Assembly: GCF_041102775.1 (NCBI RefSeq)
Contig: NZ_JBGCUO010000001.1
Coordinates: forward strand, 1,736,001 to 1,800,000
Source: Alcanivorax sp. REN37
GTDB lineage: Bacteria; Pseudomonadota; Gammaproteobacteria; Pseudomonadales; Alcanivoracaceae
DNA length: 64,000 bases
Direction: 5' to 3'
In this document: positions 56,741 through 64,000 of the stretch, one piece after another
Layout: the number at the start of each line of letters is the position of its first letter
How positions within the stretch are numbered: position 1 is the first letter of the stretch
The notes under the pieces: generated by a model
The model's database searches: none
What the model was told of the DNA's origin: nothing
What the model saw: the letters and a program-made list of their open reading frames with translations, nothing else
Made by a program: the position numbers and the translations under genes

Positions 56741-57688
56741 ATGACTGACAAACGCGCCCAGTTGGCCCGCTTCAGTACGCTGGTGGCCGACACCGGCGAC
56801 CTCGATACCATCTTGCAATTGCAGCCGGTGGATGCCACCACCAACCCGTCGTTGATGTTGTCGGTGGCACGCTACCCCGATGGCCCGGCGCTGCTGCAGC
56901 AAGCCCGCGAGCTGGCGGCACGCATCGACGCCGAGGCTGGCCTCGCACTGTGCAACGACGCCTTTGCCGCAGTGGTCGGTCAACGCATCCTCGCCGCTAT
57001 TCCCGGCTGGGTGTCCAGTGAAGTGGATGCGCGCTTGTCGTTCGACCGTGCCGCCACAGTGGCGCGCGCACGCCAGATCCTGCACTGCTACGAACTGCTA
57101 GGCGCCGATACCGGTCGCGTGCTGATCAAGATTGCCGCCACTTGGGAAGGCCTGCAGGCCGCCGCCGAGCTGGAGCGTGATGGCATTCGCTGCAACGTCA
57201 CCTTGGTGTTCAACACCACCCAAGCGTTAGCTGCCGCCGAACGCGGCGCGACGCTGATTTCCCCGTTCGTCGGCCGCATCCGCGATTGGGCGCTGCGCCA
57301 AGGTGCGGTGATCAACGACATCGACGACGACCCCGGTGTGCAATCGGTGCGCGCCATTTTCCGCGCCTTGAAAGGCCGCGGCCTGCCCACCTTGGTGATG
57401 GGTGCCAGCTTCCGCAGCACCGAGCAGATCGAGGCACTGGCCGGCTGCGATCGCTTGACCATCGCCCCCAGCCTGCTGGATGCGCTGGCGCAAGACCCCG
57501 GCACGCTGCAACGCCAGTTGGACCCGGCGCAGGTGCCGTCACTGGACGCCAGCGCACCGCTCACCGAAGCCGCGTTCCGCTGGGCCATGAATGACGATGC
57601 CATGGCCAGCGAACTGCTGGCCGACGGCGTGCGCCGTTTCGCCCGCGACCAGGACGCACTGGATCAACTGCTGGAGCCGTCCGCATGA
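56741..57688 (+). CDS. tal: Transaldolase
   Basis: Transaldolase moves a dihydroxyacetone unit between sugar phosphates in the non-oxidative pentose phosphate pathway. The 315-residue protein (TalB class) has the VDATTNPSLML motif and the Schiff-base lysine in VLIKIAATWEGLQAA (K130), then NVTLVFNTTQALAAAERGATLISPFVGRI. The later TLVMGASFRSTEQIEALAGCD is also conserved. Its stop overlaps the start of the TerB-like gene by four bases (ATGA). Confidence 0.96.
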   Translation: MTDKRAQLARFSTLVADTGDLDTILQLQPVDATTNPSLMLSVARYPDGPALLQQARELAARIDAEAGLALCNDAFAAVVGQRILAAIPGWVSSEVDARLSFDRAATVARARQILHCYELLGADTGRVLIKIAATWEGLQAAAELERDGIRCNVTLVFNTTQALAAAERGATLISPFVGRIRDWALRQGAVINDIDDDPGVQSVRAIFRALKGRGLPTLVMGASFRSTEQIEALAGCDRLTIAPSLLDALAQDPGTLQRQLDPAQVPSLDASAPLTEAAFRWAMNDDAMASELLADGVRRFARDQDALDQLLEPSA

Positions 57689-58113
57689 GCGGCTGGAAAG
57701 CCTTGGGCCGCTGGTTATCGGGCCCGGAACAGGCGCCAGCGCCGGCGCTGGAAGACGCTGCTGCCGCGCTGCTCTATGAAGTCGCCCGCGCCGACGGCGT
57801 GCTCAGCGACAGCGAGCAGCAGGCACTATCAACACGCTTGGTGCAACTGTTCGGTGAGCCGGCGGCATCCGCCGCGCAGCGGGGCGCCGAACTGGCCGAG
57901 CAGGAAGTAGATTACTTCCGCCTGGTGCAGGTGCTGCGCGACCACTGGTCTGCCGAGCAACGCGCGGAGCTGGTGGATGCCATGTGGCAGATCGCGGCAG
58001 CCGATGGCGAGTTATCGCGAGATGAAGAAGCAGTGGTGCGCAAAGTGGCCGACCTGCTGTACGTGTCCCACAGTCGTATGCTGCGTGGGCGCCCGCGTCA
58101 AGGAACTCAGTGA
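57685..58113 (+). CDS. TerB-like domain protein
   Basis: A 142-residue TerB/DjlA-type helical protein. The repeated pattern LLYEVARADGVLSDSEQ and MWQIAAADGELSRDEE, each with an acidic A(x)DG motif, is diagnostic of the family. TerB-like domains are linked to metal or membrane functions, but single-domain housekeeping members are uncharacterised. It is translationally coupled to tal and followed by a terminator. It is not evidence of a tellurite-resistance locus. Confidence 0.9.
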   Translation: MSGWKALGRWLSGPEQAPAPALEDAAAALLYEVARADGVLSDSEQQALSTRLVQLFGEPAASAAQRGAELAEQEVDYFRLVQVLRDHWSAEQRAELVDAMWQIAAADGELSRDEEAVVRKVADLLYVSHSRMLRGRPRQGTQ

Positions 58114-58233
58114 GTGCCGTGGCCGTTTCAGCGGCACAGTGATCCGGTCGCATAGGGCTCTGAACGCGCGGCCCGCCCACCATCGGCGTCCGCTCGGTTT
58201 ACCTACCCACTCGCGCCGCACTTCGCCAGCCAT

Positions 58234-58264
58234 AAAAAAAGGGCGCCCGAGCGCCCCTTTTTTT
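58234..58264. terminator. Bidirectional terminator between the TerB and aldolase genes
   Basis: GGGCGC pairs with GCGCCC around a CCGA loop, flanked by seven A before and seven T after (one extra C on the 3' arm). It stands between two convergent genes. Confidence 0.85.
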
Positions 58265-58281
58265 GCCGGAAACCAATCGGT

Positions 58282-59055
58282 TTACTGATCGAAACCGGGC
58301 ATTTCCCGCTGTACCCGCCGCAGCAGCGCCGGCCATGCCAAACCGGCGCCGGCGCCTTTGGTTACTTCGCGCATACTTTGCAGCGCGCCATCCAGAATAC
58401 TTTGCGGAATCGGAATCAGCGCCCCGCCGCCGGCCTGCGCCTGCACTTGGATTTCACAGCAGCGCTGCAGCGTGTACATGCCAAGGAAGGCCTCCGCCAC
58501 CGAACGGCCGCAAGTCAGCAATCCGTGGTTGCGCAGCACCAGATTCTTGGCCTGGCCCAAATGTGCTTGCAGGCGCGCTTTTTCGTCTTCACGCAGGGCC
58601 ACGCCCTCGTAGTCGTGGTAGGCCAGGCTGGCCAACACAAACAGTGACTGCTGAGAAATCGGCAGAATACCGCCCGCCTGCGCCGACACGCCGACCCCGG
58701 CCGGGGTATGGGTGTGCAGCACACAACCGACATCCTCACGCACCGCGTGAATAGCGCTGTGGATGGTGAAACCAGCCGGGTTGATGTCGTAGGGCGAATC
58801 CATCAACTTGTCGCCGTCGAGATTGATCTTCACCAGGTTCGAGGCGGTGACTTCCTCGAACATCAGCCCGTAGGGATTGATCAAGAACTCTTCGGTGCCC
58901 GGCACCTTCGCCGAGATGTGGGTAAAAATCACATCGTCCCAGCCGTACAGGGCCACCAGCCGGTAGCAGGCGGCCAGTTCCACCCGGGCCTGCCATTCCG
59001 CCGCGCTCACGTGGTCGCGGACGTTCAATTGCAGCAACGCTGACTCGATCGTCAT
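58282..59055 (-). CDS. Class II aldolase/adducin family protein
   Basis: A 257-residue class II aldolase/adducin-like protein. The zinc-site histidines are in CVLHTHTPAGVGVS, with the later NHGLLTCGRSVAEAF histidine. FTHISAKVPGTEEFLINPYGLMFEEV is the family substrate loop. The family includes fuculose-phosphate aldolases; the substrate is unknown. GAGGAT lies before ATG 59055. It is divergent from the Crp/Fnr gene, which may regulate it. Confidence 0.9.
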   Translation of the reverse strand: MTIESALLQLNVRDHVSAAEWQARVELAACYRLVALYGWDDVIFTHISAKVPGTEEFLINPYGLMFEEVTASNLVKINLDGDKLMDSPYDINPAGFTIHSAIHAVREDVGCVLHTHTPAGVGVSAQAGGILPISQQSLFVLASLAYHDYEGVALREDEKARLQAHLGQAKNLVLRNHGLLTCGRSVAEAFLGMYTLQRCCEIQVQAQAGGGALIPIPQSILDGALQSMREVTKGAGAGLAWPALLRRVQREMPGFDQ

Positions 59056-59125
59056 GGAGTATCCTCTTGTTCTTCGTTGGCCGATGCGGTGCCTGCGCAC
59101 CACCACTTGAGGAGCAGTCTAGTCA

Positions 59126-59914
59126 GTGACCGAGCCCGAAACTGTCACATCGACGACAATCCCAGCCCGCCTTAGCAGTGCCGAACAACGGTTACTGTTC
59201 CAAGACAATCGGCTGCTGGGCCGCTTGCCGCCGCCGGTGCTGGCGGCGCTGGAGCAGCAAGGCCGGCGCCGCCAACTGGCAGACGGCGACTGCATCTATG
59301 CCCGTGGTGACGCTCCTGACGGCCTTTACGGCTTGCTGCGTGGCAGCGCCCGCATCAGCAACTTCAGCGCCGAAGGCCGCGAAGCCGTGCTGGCCGTGCT
59401 CAACCCAGGCAGCTGGTTTGGCGAGGTGTCGATGTTCGACGGCCTGCCACGTTCCCACGATACCCACGCCCGCGGCAGCACCGAGCTGTTGCTGATCCCG
59501 CGTGCCGCCTTCCACCAATTGCTGGTGCAGTTCCCGGCGCTGTACCCGGTGTTCACCGAACTACTGTGCCGGCGGTTGCGGCTGTCGTTCTCACTGCAGG
59601 AAGACACCACCTTGCTGCCACTGGCGGCGCGGCTGGCCAAACGACTGGTGATGCACGCGCGCAACTACGGCCAGAGCAGCCGCCCCAGTAATGTGCAGCG
59701 GGTAACGTTGTCGCAGGAATCACTGGCGCAGATGCTGAACAGCTCGCGCCAACAGGTGAACCGGCTGCTGAAACGGATGGAAGCGGCCGGCTGGGTCACG
59801 CTGCGCTACCGCAGTGTTGAACTGCGCGATCCGGCCGCGCTGAACCAAGTGGCCAGCGGCCAGCGCGGGCTGCCGCCGGACAGCAGCAGTCATCCATCCC
59901 CGCCTCAGCGCTGA
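59126..59914 (+). CDS. Crp/Fnr-family transcriptional regulator
   Basis: A 262-residue Crp/Fnr regulator. An N-terminal extension is followed by a cyclic-nucleotide-binding-type beta-roll (about 40-150; DGLYGLLRGSARISNFSAEGREAVL and WFGEVSMFDGLPRS), a dimer helix and a winged helix-turn-helix (LSQESLAQMLNSSRQQVNRLLKRMEAAGWV). No FNR-type cysteine cluster is visible, so a small-molecule ligand is more likely. GTG 59126 is the probable start, with GAGGAG upstream. It is divergent from the class II aldolase gene by 70 bases. Confidence 0.92.
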   Translation: MTEPETVTSTTIPARLSSAEQRLLFQDNRLLGRLPPPVLAALEQQGRRRQLADGDCIYARGDAPDGLYGLLRGSARISNFSAEGREAVLAVLNPGSWFGEVSMFDGLPRSHDTHARGSTELLLIPRAAFHQLLVQFPALYPVFTELLCRRLRLSFSLQEDTTLLPLAARLAKRLVMHARNYGQSSRPSNVQRVTLSQESLAQMLNSSRQQVNRLLKRMEAAGWVTLRYRSVELRDPAALNQVASGQRGLPPDSSSHPSPPQR

Positions 59915-59930
59915 TTCGCCGACGCCCACA

Positions 59931-59965
59931 AACAACAAGGCCCCGCAGTGCGGGGCCTTGTTGTT
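59931..59965. terminator. Bidirectional terminator between the Crp/Fnr and mlaA genes
   Basis: A perfect 16-bp stem, AACAACAAGGCCCCGC with its complement and a three-base AGT loop. The flanks are AACAACAA/TTGTTGTT, the same style as the 2406-2446 terminator. It lies between convergent genes. Confidence 0.85.
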
Positions 59966-59977
59966 CAGGCAAGCGGC

Positions 59978-60745
59978 TCACCAATCATCGTCATCATCAC
60001 TGTCGACGCCGCTGCTGAAATCGAAGTCGTCATCGACATTGTGCTCACCGGCCATCAGCGCCCGGTTGCGCAGGTAATAGTCACGGATGAAGGCATAGCG
60101 GTCGCCGGTGATGACGCCCTCATAATCAAGCAACTCGGCGCGGTAATTGAGCATGTAGACGCCCCACAGGCTCCAGTAGGTGCGCCGATGGCGGACCTGG
60201 GAGTTGAAGGCGAAGTAGCCATCAGGAACGATGGCGGCCGCATCCCGCGGCGTGCTCGGCCCTAGCAACGGCAGCATAATGTAGGGCCCCTGCGGCACGC
60301 CCCAGTGGGCCAAGGTGGTGCCAAAATCGGTCGGTCGCTTTTCCACACCGGCGCTGGTGGCCACATCAAATAGGCCGCCGACGCCCAGCGTGGTATTGAG
60401 ACCAAAACGGCTGAAGTTCTTGCCGGCATCCCCCAACTCACCTTGCAACAGGTCATTCACGCCGCTGCGAAGATCTTTGAAGTTGTCGTAGAAACGGCTG
60501 ATCGAACGGCGGATGAAGCCCGGCGTGACCTTCTGGTAGGTCACCGCCACCGGCCGCGCCGCATAGCGGTCCACCACATCGTTGAAACCGAATATGCGGC
60601 GGTTGAAGTGTTCCCACGGGTCCTGGGGATGGGCAGGCGGTACCGGCAACAGCGCCGGCTCTGCCGGCGTTGCCGCAGACCATGCCGCCGAGGAAACCAG
60701 CAGCAATCCAAGTGCTGCCCACCGGTGCCATACGCCGCCGTTCAT
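59978..60745 (-). CDS. mlaA: MlaA (VacJ)-family outer-membrane lipid-transport protein
   Basis: MlaA removes mislocalised phospholipids from the outer leaflet as part of the Mla system. The 255-residue protein has DPWEHFNRRIFGFNDVVDRY, the FYDNFKDLRSGVNDLLQG block and GPYIMLPLLGPSTPRDA, all MlaA-typical. The signal peptide (about 1-22, ending AAWSA) has no lipobox cysteine, unlike E. coli MlaA. The C-terminus carries an unusual acidic tail (DDDFDFSSGVDSDDDDDW). ATG 60745 is preferred because GGGGAGAG lies nine bases upstream; ATG 60751 is in frame. The mla transport genes are not in the window. Confidence 0.93.
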   Translation of the reverse strand: MNGGVWHRWAALGLLLVSSAAWSAATPAEPALLPVPPAHPQDPWEHFNRRIFGFNDVVDRYAARPVAVTYQKVTPGFIRRSISRFYDNFKDLRSGVNDLLQGELGDAGKNFSRFGLNTTLGVGGLFDVATSAGVEKRPTDFGTTLAHWGVPQGPYIMLPLLGPSTPRDAAAIVPDGYFAFNSQVRHRRTYWSLWGVYMLNYRAELLDYEGVITGDRYAFIRDYYLRNRALMAGEHNVDDDFDFSSGVDSDDDDDW

Positions 60746-60800
60746 CGCCATGCTCTCCCCGGCCCGGACTGCCGTGCAGCCCGGGACTGATTGGTGGTGT

Positions 60801-61931
60801 TCAACACTTGCGCAGGATAATAGACCCGGCGGAGTAGCCCGCACCGAACGAACAAATCACACCCAGCGCCCCAGCCGGCAGGTCGGCATTGTACTTGTGG
60901 AACGCAATGATCGAGCCGGCCGAACTGGTGTTGGCGTATTCGTCCAAGATCACCGGCGCTTCTTCCAGCGTGGCGTCACGGCCGAGCACCTTGCGGGCGA
61001 TGAACTGGTTCATGCCGAGGTTGGCTTGGTGCAGCCACATACGGTTGAGCGCATCCGGGGCCAGCTCCAACTCCTGCAGATGGGTACTGATCTGCTCGGC
61101 CACCATCGGACACACCTCGCGGAACACCTTGCGACCTTCCTGGCGGAACAGCTTGTCGCGGGCACCAATGCCGGCTTCATCACCGCGGTTGAGGAAGCCG
61201 AAGTTGTTGCGGATGTTGTTGGAGAACTTGGTCTGCAGCTTGCTGCCGAGCACTTCCCACTGATTGTCGGAAGTGGCGTCTTCGCGCGCTTCCAGCACCA
61301 ACGCGGTGGCCACGTCACCGAAGATGAAGTGGCAATCGCGGTCTTCCCAAGCCAAGTGCGCCGAGCAGATTTCCGGATTCACCACCACCACGCAACGGGC
61401 ATTGCCGGATTGAATGGCGTTGACCGCCGCTTGCAGCCCGAAGGTGGCCGCGGAACAGGCCACGTTCATGTCGTAGCCCCAGCCGCCTTCCATGCCTAGG
61501 TAGTGCTGCACTTCGATGGCCATCGCCGGGTACGGGCGTTGCATATTGGAACACGCCACCAGTATCGCATCGACGTCAGCGGGGGTGCGGCCCGCAGCGG
61601 CCAGCGCCTGCTGAATGGCCTTCACGGCCATTTCCGCCTGCACCGAGATGTCGTCATCGCTGCGCTCGGCAATGCGCGGTGCCATGCGCTCCGGGTCCAG
61701 CACGCCGTCTTTGTTGAGCACGTAACGGGCCTTGATGCCGGACGCTTTCTCGATGAACTCGGCGCTGGAGGGCTGCAAGGCCACCAGTTCACCGGCCTCG
61801 ATGGCGGCCGCATTGCGGCTGTTGTAAAGCTCCACATAGCGGTTGAACGATGCCACCAGCTCTTCATTGCTGATCGACAACTCCGGGGTCCAAAGCCCGG
61901 TCCCGCTGATTACCACTGCCTGCTGTGCCAC
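60801..61931 (-). CDS. Beta-ketoacyl-ACP synthase III-like protein (PA3286-type)
   Basis: A 376-residue FabH-fold condensing enzyme. The catalytic triad is visible: Cys159 in NVACSAATFG, His in WLHQANLGMNQF and Asn in YANTSSAGSII. The long N-terminal insertion (VELYNSRNAAAIEAGEL) and the length exceed E. coli FabH (317) and match the PA3286 type of Pseudomonas, which feeds acyl-CoAs from beta-oxidation into fatty-acid synthesis. It is outside any fab cluster and upstream of mlaA on the same strand. Confidence 0.9.
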   Translation of the reverse strand: MAQQAVVISGTGLWTPELSISNEELVASFNRYVELYNSRNAAAIEAGELVALQPSSAEFIEKASGIKARYVLNKDGVLDPERMAPRIAERSDDDISVQAEMAVKAIQQALAAAGRTPADVDAILVACSNMQRPYPAMAIEVQHYLGMEGGWGYDMNVACSAATFGLQAAVNAIQSGNARCVVVVNPEICSAHLAWEDRDCHFIFGDVATALVLEAREDATSDNQWEVLGSKLQTKFSNNIRNNFGFLNRGDEAGIGARDKLFRQEGRKVFREVCPMVAEQISTHLQELELAPDALNRMWLHQANLGMNQFIARKVLGRDATLEEAPVILDEYANTSSAGSIIAFHKYNADLPAGALGVICSFGAGYSAGSIILRKC

Positions 61932-62039
61932 AACGCATACCTCGTGCTTGGCGGACGCCTCGTGGGCGTCCGCACAGAAAAATGTAATCGGCGATTATTG
62001 CGCCTCGGTGCCGGTTTCGCAAAAGCCTTTGTCAGCAAC

Positions 62040-64000
62040 TCAACAGGTCTCCCAATGCTGGCGCAACCGTTTCGGCGACACCGGCACTCGGGTGCCGAGC
62101 TGCTGGGCAAACAGGCTGACCCGGTATTCTTCCAGCAGCCAGCGGTATTCCGCCAGCGCCGGTGACTGCTGCCACAGCGGCCGGTCACCCGCGCGCAGCT
62201 GATATTGCTCCCACAGCCCTTCCAATTCCTGTGCCCAAGCGCGGTCCTTATTGAGCTGGCCGCCGAGCTTGTCCAACCGCAGGCTGATGGCGTGCAGGTA
62301 ACGCGGGTATTCGGCGAGCGCTTGCGCCGGGGTATCACGCAGCACCGTGGGCGGGAACAGGCCCGCCAACTGCTGCTTCAGATCGCGGTGAGCATGGGCC
62401 CAGGCCAGTGGGAAATTCTTCTCCAGCCGCGCCATCAATGTGCGGTAACTGGCCAGCAGCTCGCCCCACTGACGCAGCCATTGCTCTGCCGCCGGCACCA
62501 AACTGCCGCGGCCCTGTTGCCACAGCGCTCGGAACGCTGCTTCATCGCGCACGTGTTCCAATCCAGAAAAATGCTGTGCGACCGCCCGCAGCAGAGCGTC
62601 GTCCAGCACTCGCTGGGCCAGGGGCGAGCGCTCCGCTGCCATTTTCTGGAACCCTGGCTGCTGGCCGGCAAAGCGGCGCAGCAACCGCAGCGATTCGCCC
62701 TGCCGCAAGGCCAGCAGCCTCGCTACGCCCCAGCGATGCTGCCACTGGGCTTCCTCGCTGCGGGCAAAGTGGCCCAAAGTAACTTGCTTGCCATCATCCT
62801 GCAGCGCCGGGTAGCTCGTGACGGTCATGCCGCCGTGACGCTGACTGAGGTTGTCTGCCAAGGTCCCGAACACCCAGTCATCGGCCGACACCGGTTCCGG
62901 TGCCGCCACTGTAGCCAGCACATCTTGGGCCCGATCGCCCCAACGTGCTTGCAGTGCCGCCAGATCCCGCCCCTCATCAAGGATGCGGTCGCCATCCACC
63001 ACTTGCAGGTGGAAGCGCAGGTGCTCCGGCAGCGCCACCGCCTGCCACTCTTCTAATTCAATGCGCACGCCGGTGATGCGCGCCAACACCTGAGTCAGCG
63101 CCGGCAGCAGTGCGCCCTCGCCCACCGTCAGTCGGTCGAGTGCGGCATTGACGAAGTCCGGCACCGGCACAAACGCACGCCGGCGCGCTTTCGGCAGCCC
63201 ACGCAACAGGGCCTCCAGCTTGTCACGCAGCAAGCCCGGCACCAGCCAGTCCAACCGCTCATCAGTGAGTTGCTTGAGCGCCGCCACCGGCACCGTCAGC
63301 GTGACCCCATCGCGCTCGCCGGTGGGATCGAAACGGTATTGCAGCGGCAACGCCAGTTCGCCCCATTGCAACTGATCAGGGAACGCGGCGGCCCCCAGCA
63401 CCGGGTCACGGCGCAACAAGTCGTCGTCGCTCATCAACAGCGCCGTTCGCTCGGCCGCCTCCGCGTTGCGGTACCAGCTTTCCAGATGGCGCAGGCTCGG
63501 TAGCGGTTGCGGCAGCCGCTGGTGGTAAAACTCGTACAGGTCATCATCGTCGGCCAGCACATCCCGACGGCGCAGCTTGTGCTCCAACTGCTCCAACGCG
63601 CTGCGGCGGGCCTGATTGAGGCGCACGAAATCCGGCAGTCGTGGTAGCGCGCCCCCCACCAATCCTTCGCGGATCATCAGTTCGCGCGCCAACGGCGGAT
63701 CATGGGGGCCGTAGTGCACCCGGCGGCCGGACACCAACAACAGGCCGAACAGACTGACTTGTTCCTTGGCCCACACCGCCCCGTGTTTCTTCGACCAGTA
63801 GGGTTCCAGGTACTGGCGTTTGATCAGGTGCGCCCCTTCCTGCTCGATCCATTCCGGCTGGATTTGCGCCAGACAGCGGGCGAACAAGCGGCTGGTGTCG
63901 ATCATTTCCGCTGCCATCAACCACGGCGCCTTGGTGCGTGACAACGCCGAACCCGGCCACGGCAGTGGCTTGCGGTTACGGGTGGCCAGCCACTCGCCTT
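62040..64000 (-). CDS. hrpA: ATP-dependent RNA helicase HrpA, 3' part
   Basis: This is the C-terminal about 650 residues of HrpA, a DEAH-box helicase implicated in rescue of stalled ribosomes. The frame is open through base 64000, so the helicase core lies outside the window. Visible are the OB-fold region (AAEMIDTSRLFARCLAQIQPEWIE, HLIKRQYLEPYWSKKHGAVWAKEQVSLFGLLL in parts) and the long DUF3418 C-terminal domain (from about RELMIREGLVGG to the end). No start codon is called. Confidence 0.95.
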   Translation of the reverse strand, partial: GEWLATRNRKPLPWPGSALSRTKAPWLMAAEMIDTSRLFARCLAQIQPEWIEQEGAHLIKRQYLEPYWSKKHGAVWAKEQVSLFGLLLVSGRRVHYGPHDPPLARELMIREGLVGGALPRLPDFVRLNQARRSALEQLEHKLRRRDVLADDDDLYEFYHQRLPQPLPSLRHLESWYRNAEAAERTALLMSDDDLLRRDPVLGAAAFPDQLQWGELALPLQYRFDPTGERDGVTLTVPVAALKQLTDERLDWLVPGLLRDKLEALLRGLPKARRRAFVPVPDFVNAALDRLTVGEGALLPALTQVLARITGVRIELEEWQAVALPEHLRFHLQVVDGDRILDEGRDLAALQARWGDRAQDVLATVAAPEPVSADDWVFGTLADNLSQRHGGMTVTSYPALQDDGKQVTLGHFARSEEAQWQHRWGVARLLALRQGESLRLLRRFAGQQPGFQKMAAERSPLAQRVLDDALLRAVAQHFSGLEHVRDEAAFRALWQQGRGSLVPAAEQWLRQWGELLASYRTLMARLEKNFPLAWAHAHRDLKQQLAGLFPPTVLRDTPAQALAEYPRYLHAISLRLDKLGGQLNKDRAWAQELEGLWEQYQLRAGDRPLWQQSPALAEYRWLLEEYRVSLFAQQLGTRVPVSPKRLRQHWETC

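Noticed and set aside
57685-58113. Tellurite-resistance operon
   Set aside because: Only a lone TerB-like domain is present; no terA, terC, terD or terZ gene is nearby.

Overview
This is an ordinary-looking stretch of core chromosome from a GC-rich gammaproteobacterium. The gene order leuC-leuD-leuB-asd-asd paralogue-fimV-truA is the Pseudomonas-type arrangement. A cyclophilin gene next to lpxH, gltA divergent from sdhCDAB-sucAB-lpd-sucCD, a FimV hub protein, MiaE and a PA3286-type FabH homologue all fit Pseudomonadales/Oceanospirillales. An Alcanivorax-like marine genus is my best guess, but that is inference. I see no insertion sequence, prophage, integrase, CRISPR array, toxin-antitoxin pair or clear compositional island.

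Layout. 1-2.4 kb: the 3' part of a cytoplasmic cyclophilin, two exported cyclophilins and lpxH. 2.4-9.4 kb: a VolA-like surface lipase (minus strand), miaE and an LpxL-type acyltransferase transcribed divergently, then acnB. 9.4-18.6 kb (minus): truA, fimV, a cysteine-less Asd paralogue, asd, leuB, leuD and leuC, with a divergent LysR regulator at 18.67 kb. 19.6-21.7 kb: S-formylglutathione hydrolase and a ClsB-like phospholipase D protein. 21.7-26.0 kb (minus): prmB, aroC, an HcaT-like MFS carrier and an unknown membrane protein. 26.1-34.1 kb: EVE protein, GNAT enzyme, a dicarboxylate/amino-acid symporter coupled to a degenerate SDR, a START-like protein, MaoC, two overlapping alpha/beta hydrolases, xthA and a voltage-sensor-like membrane protein. 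34.1-37.6 kb (minus): hotdog thioesterase, sixA, gpsA and an unknown membrane-anchored protein. 37.9 kb: a small acidic protein.

38.3-51.4 kb is the TCA-cycle block. sdhCDAB and sucAB-lpd-sucCD are both on the minus strand and are separated by a terminator and a 360-base leader. gltA diverges from sdhC. After gltA come a 3-hydroxyisobutyrate-dehydrogenase-like gene, tRNA-Glu and tRNA-Ala (minus) behind a strong promoter, gltX, a DUF4399 lipoprotein, dusA, tal-terB, a class II aldolase divergent from a Crp/Fnr regulator, an MlaA homologue, a FabH-like synthase and the 3' part of hrpA, which runs off the right edge.

Most genes are housekeeping: TCA cycle, leucine/aspartate/aromatic biosynthesis, lipid A and phospholipid metabolism, tRNA modification. 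I found no convincing new multi-gene defence or mobile system. The better leads are individual proteins: an SDR lacking its catalytic Ser and Lys but translationally coupled to a transporter, a voltage-sensor-like protein without a visible pore, an Asd paralogue without its cysteine, the exported cyclophilin pair, an MlaA without a lipobox, and two unknown membrane proteins. There are also structured leaders ahead of sdhC and sucA.
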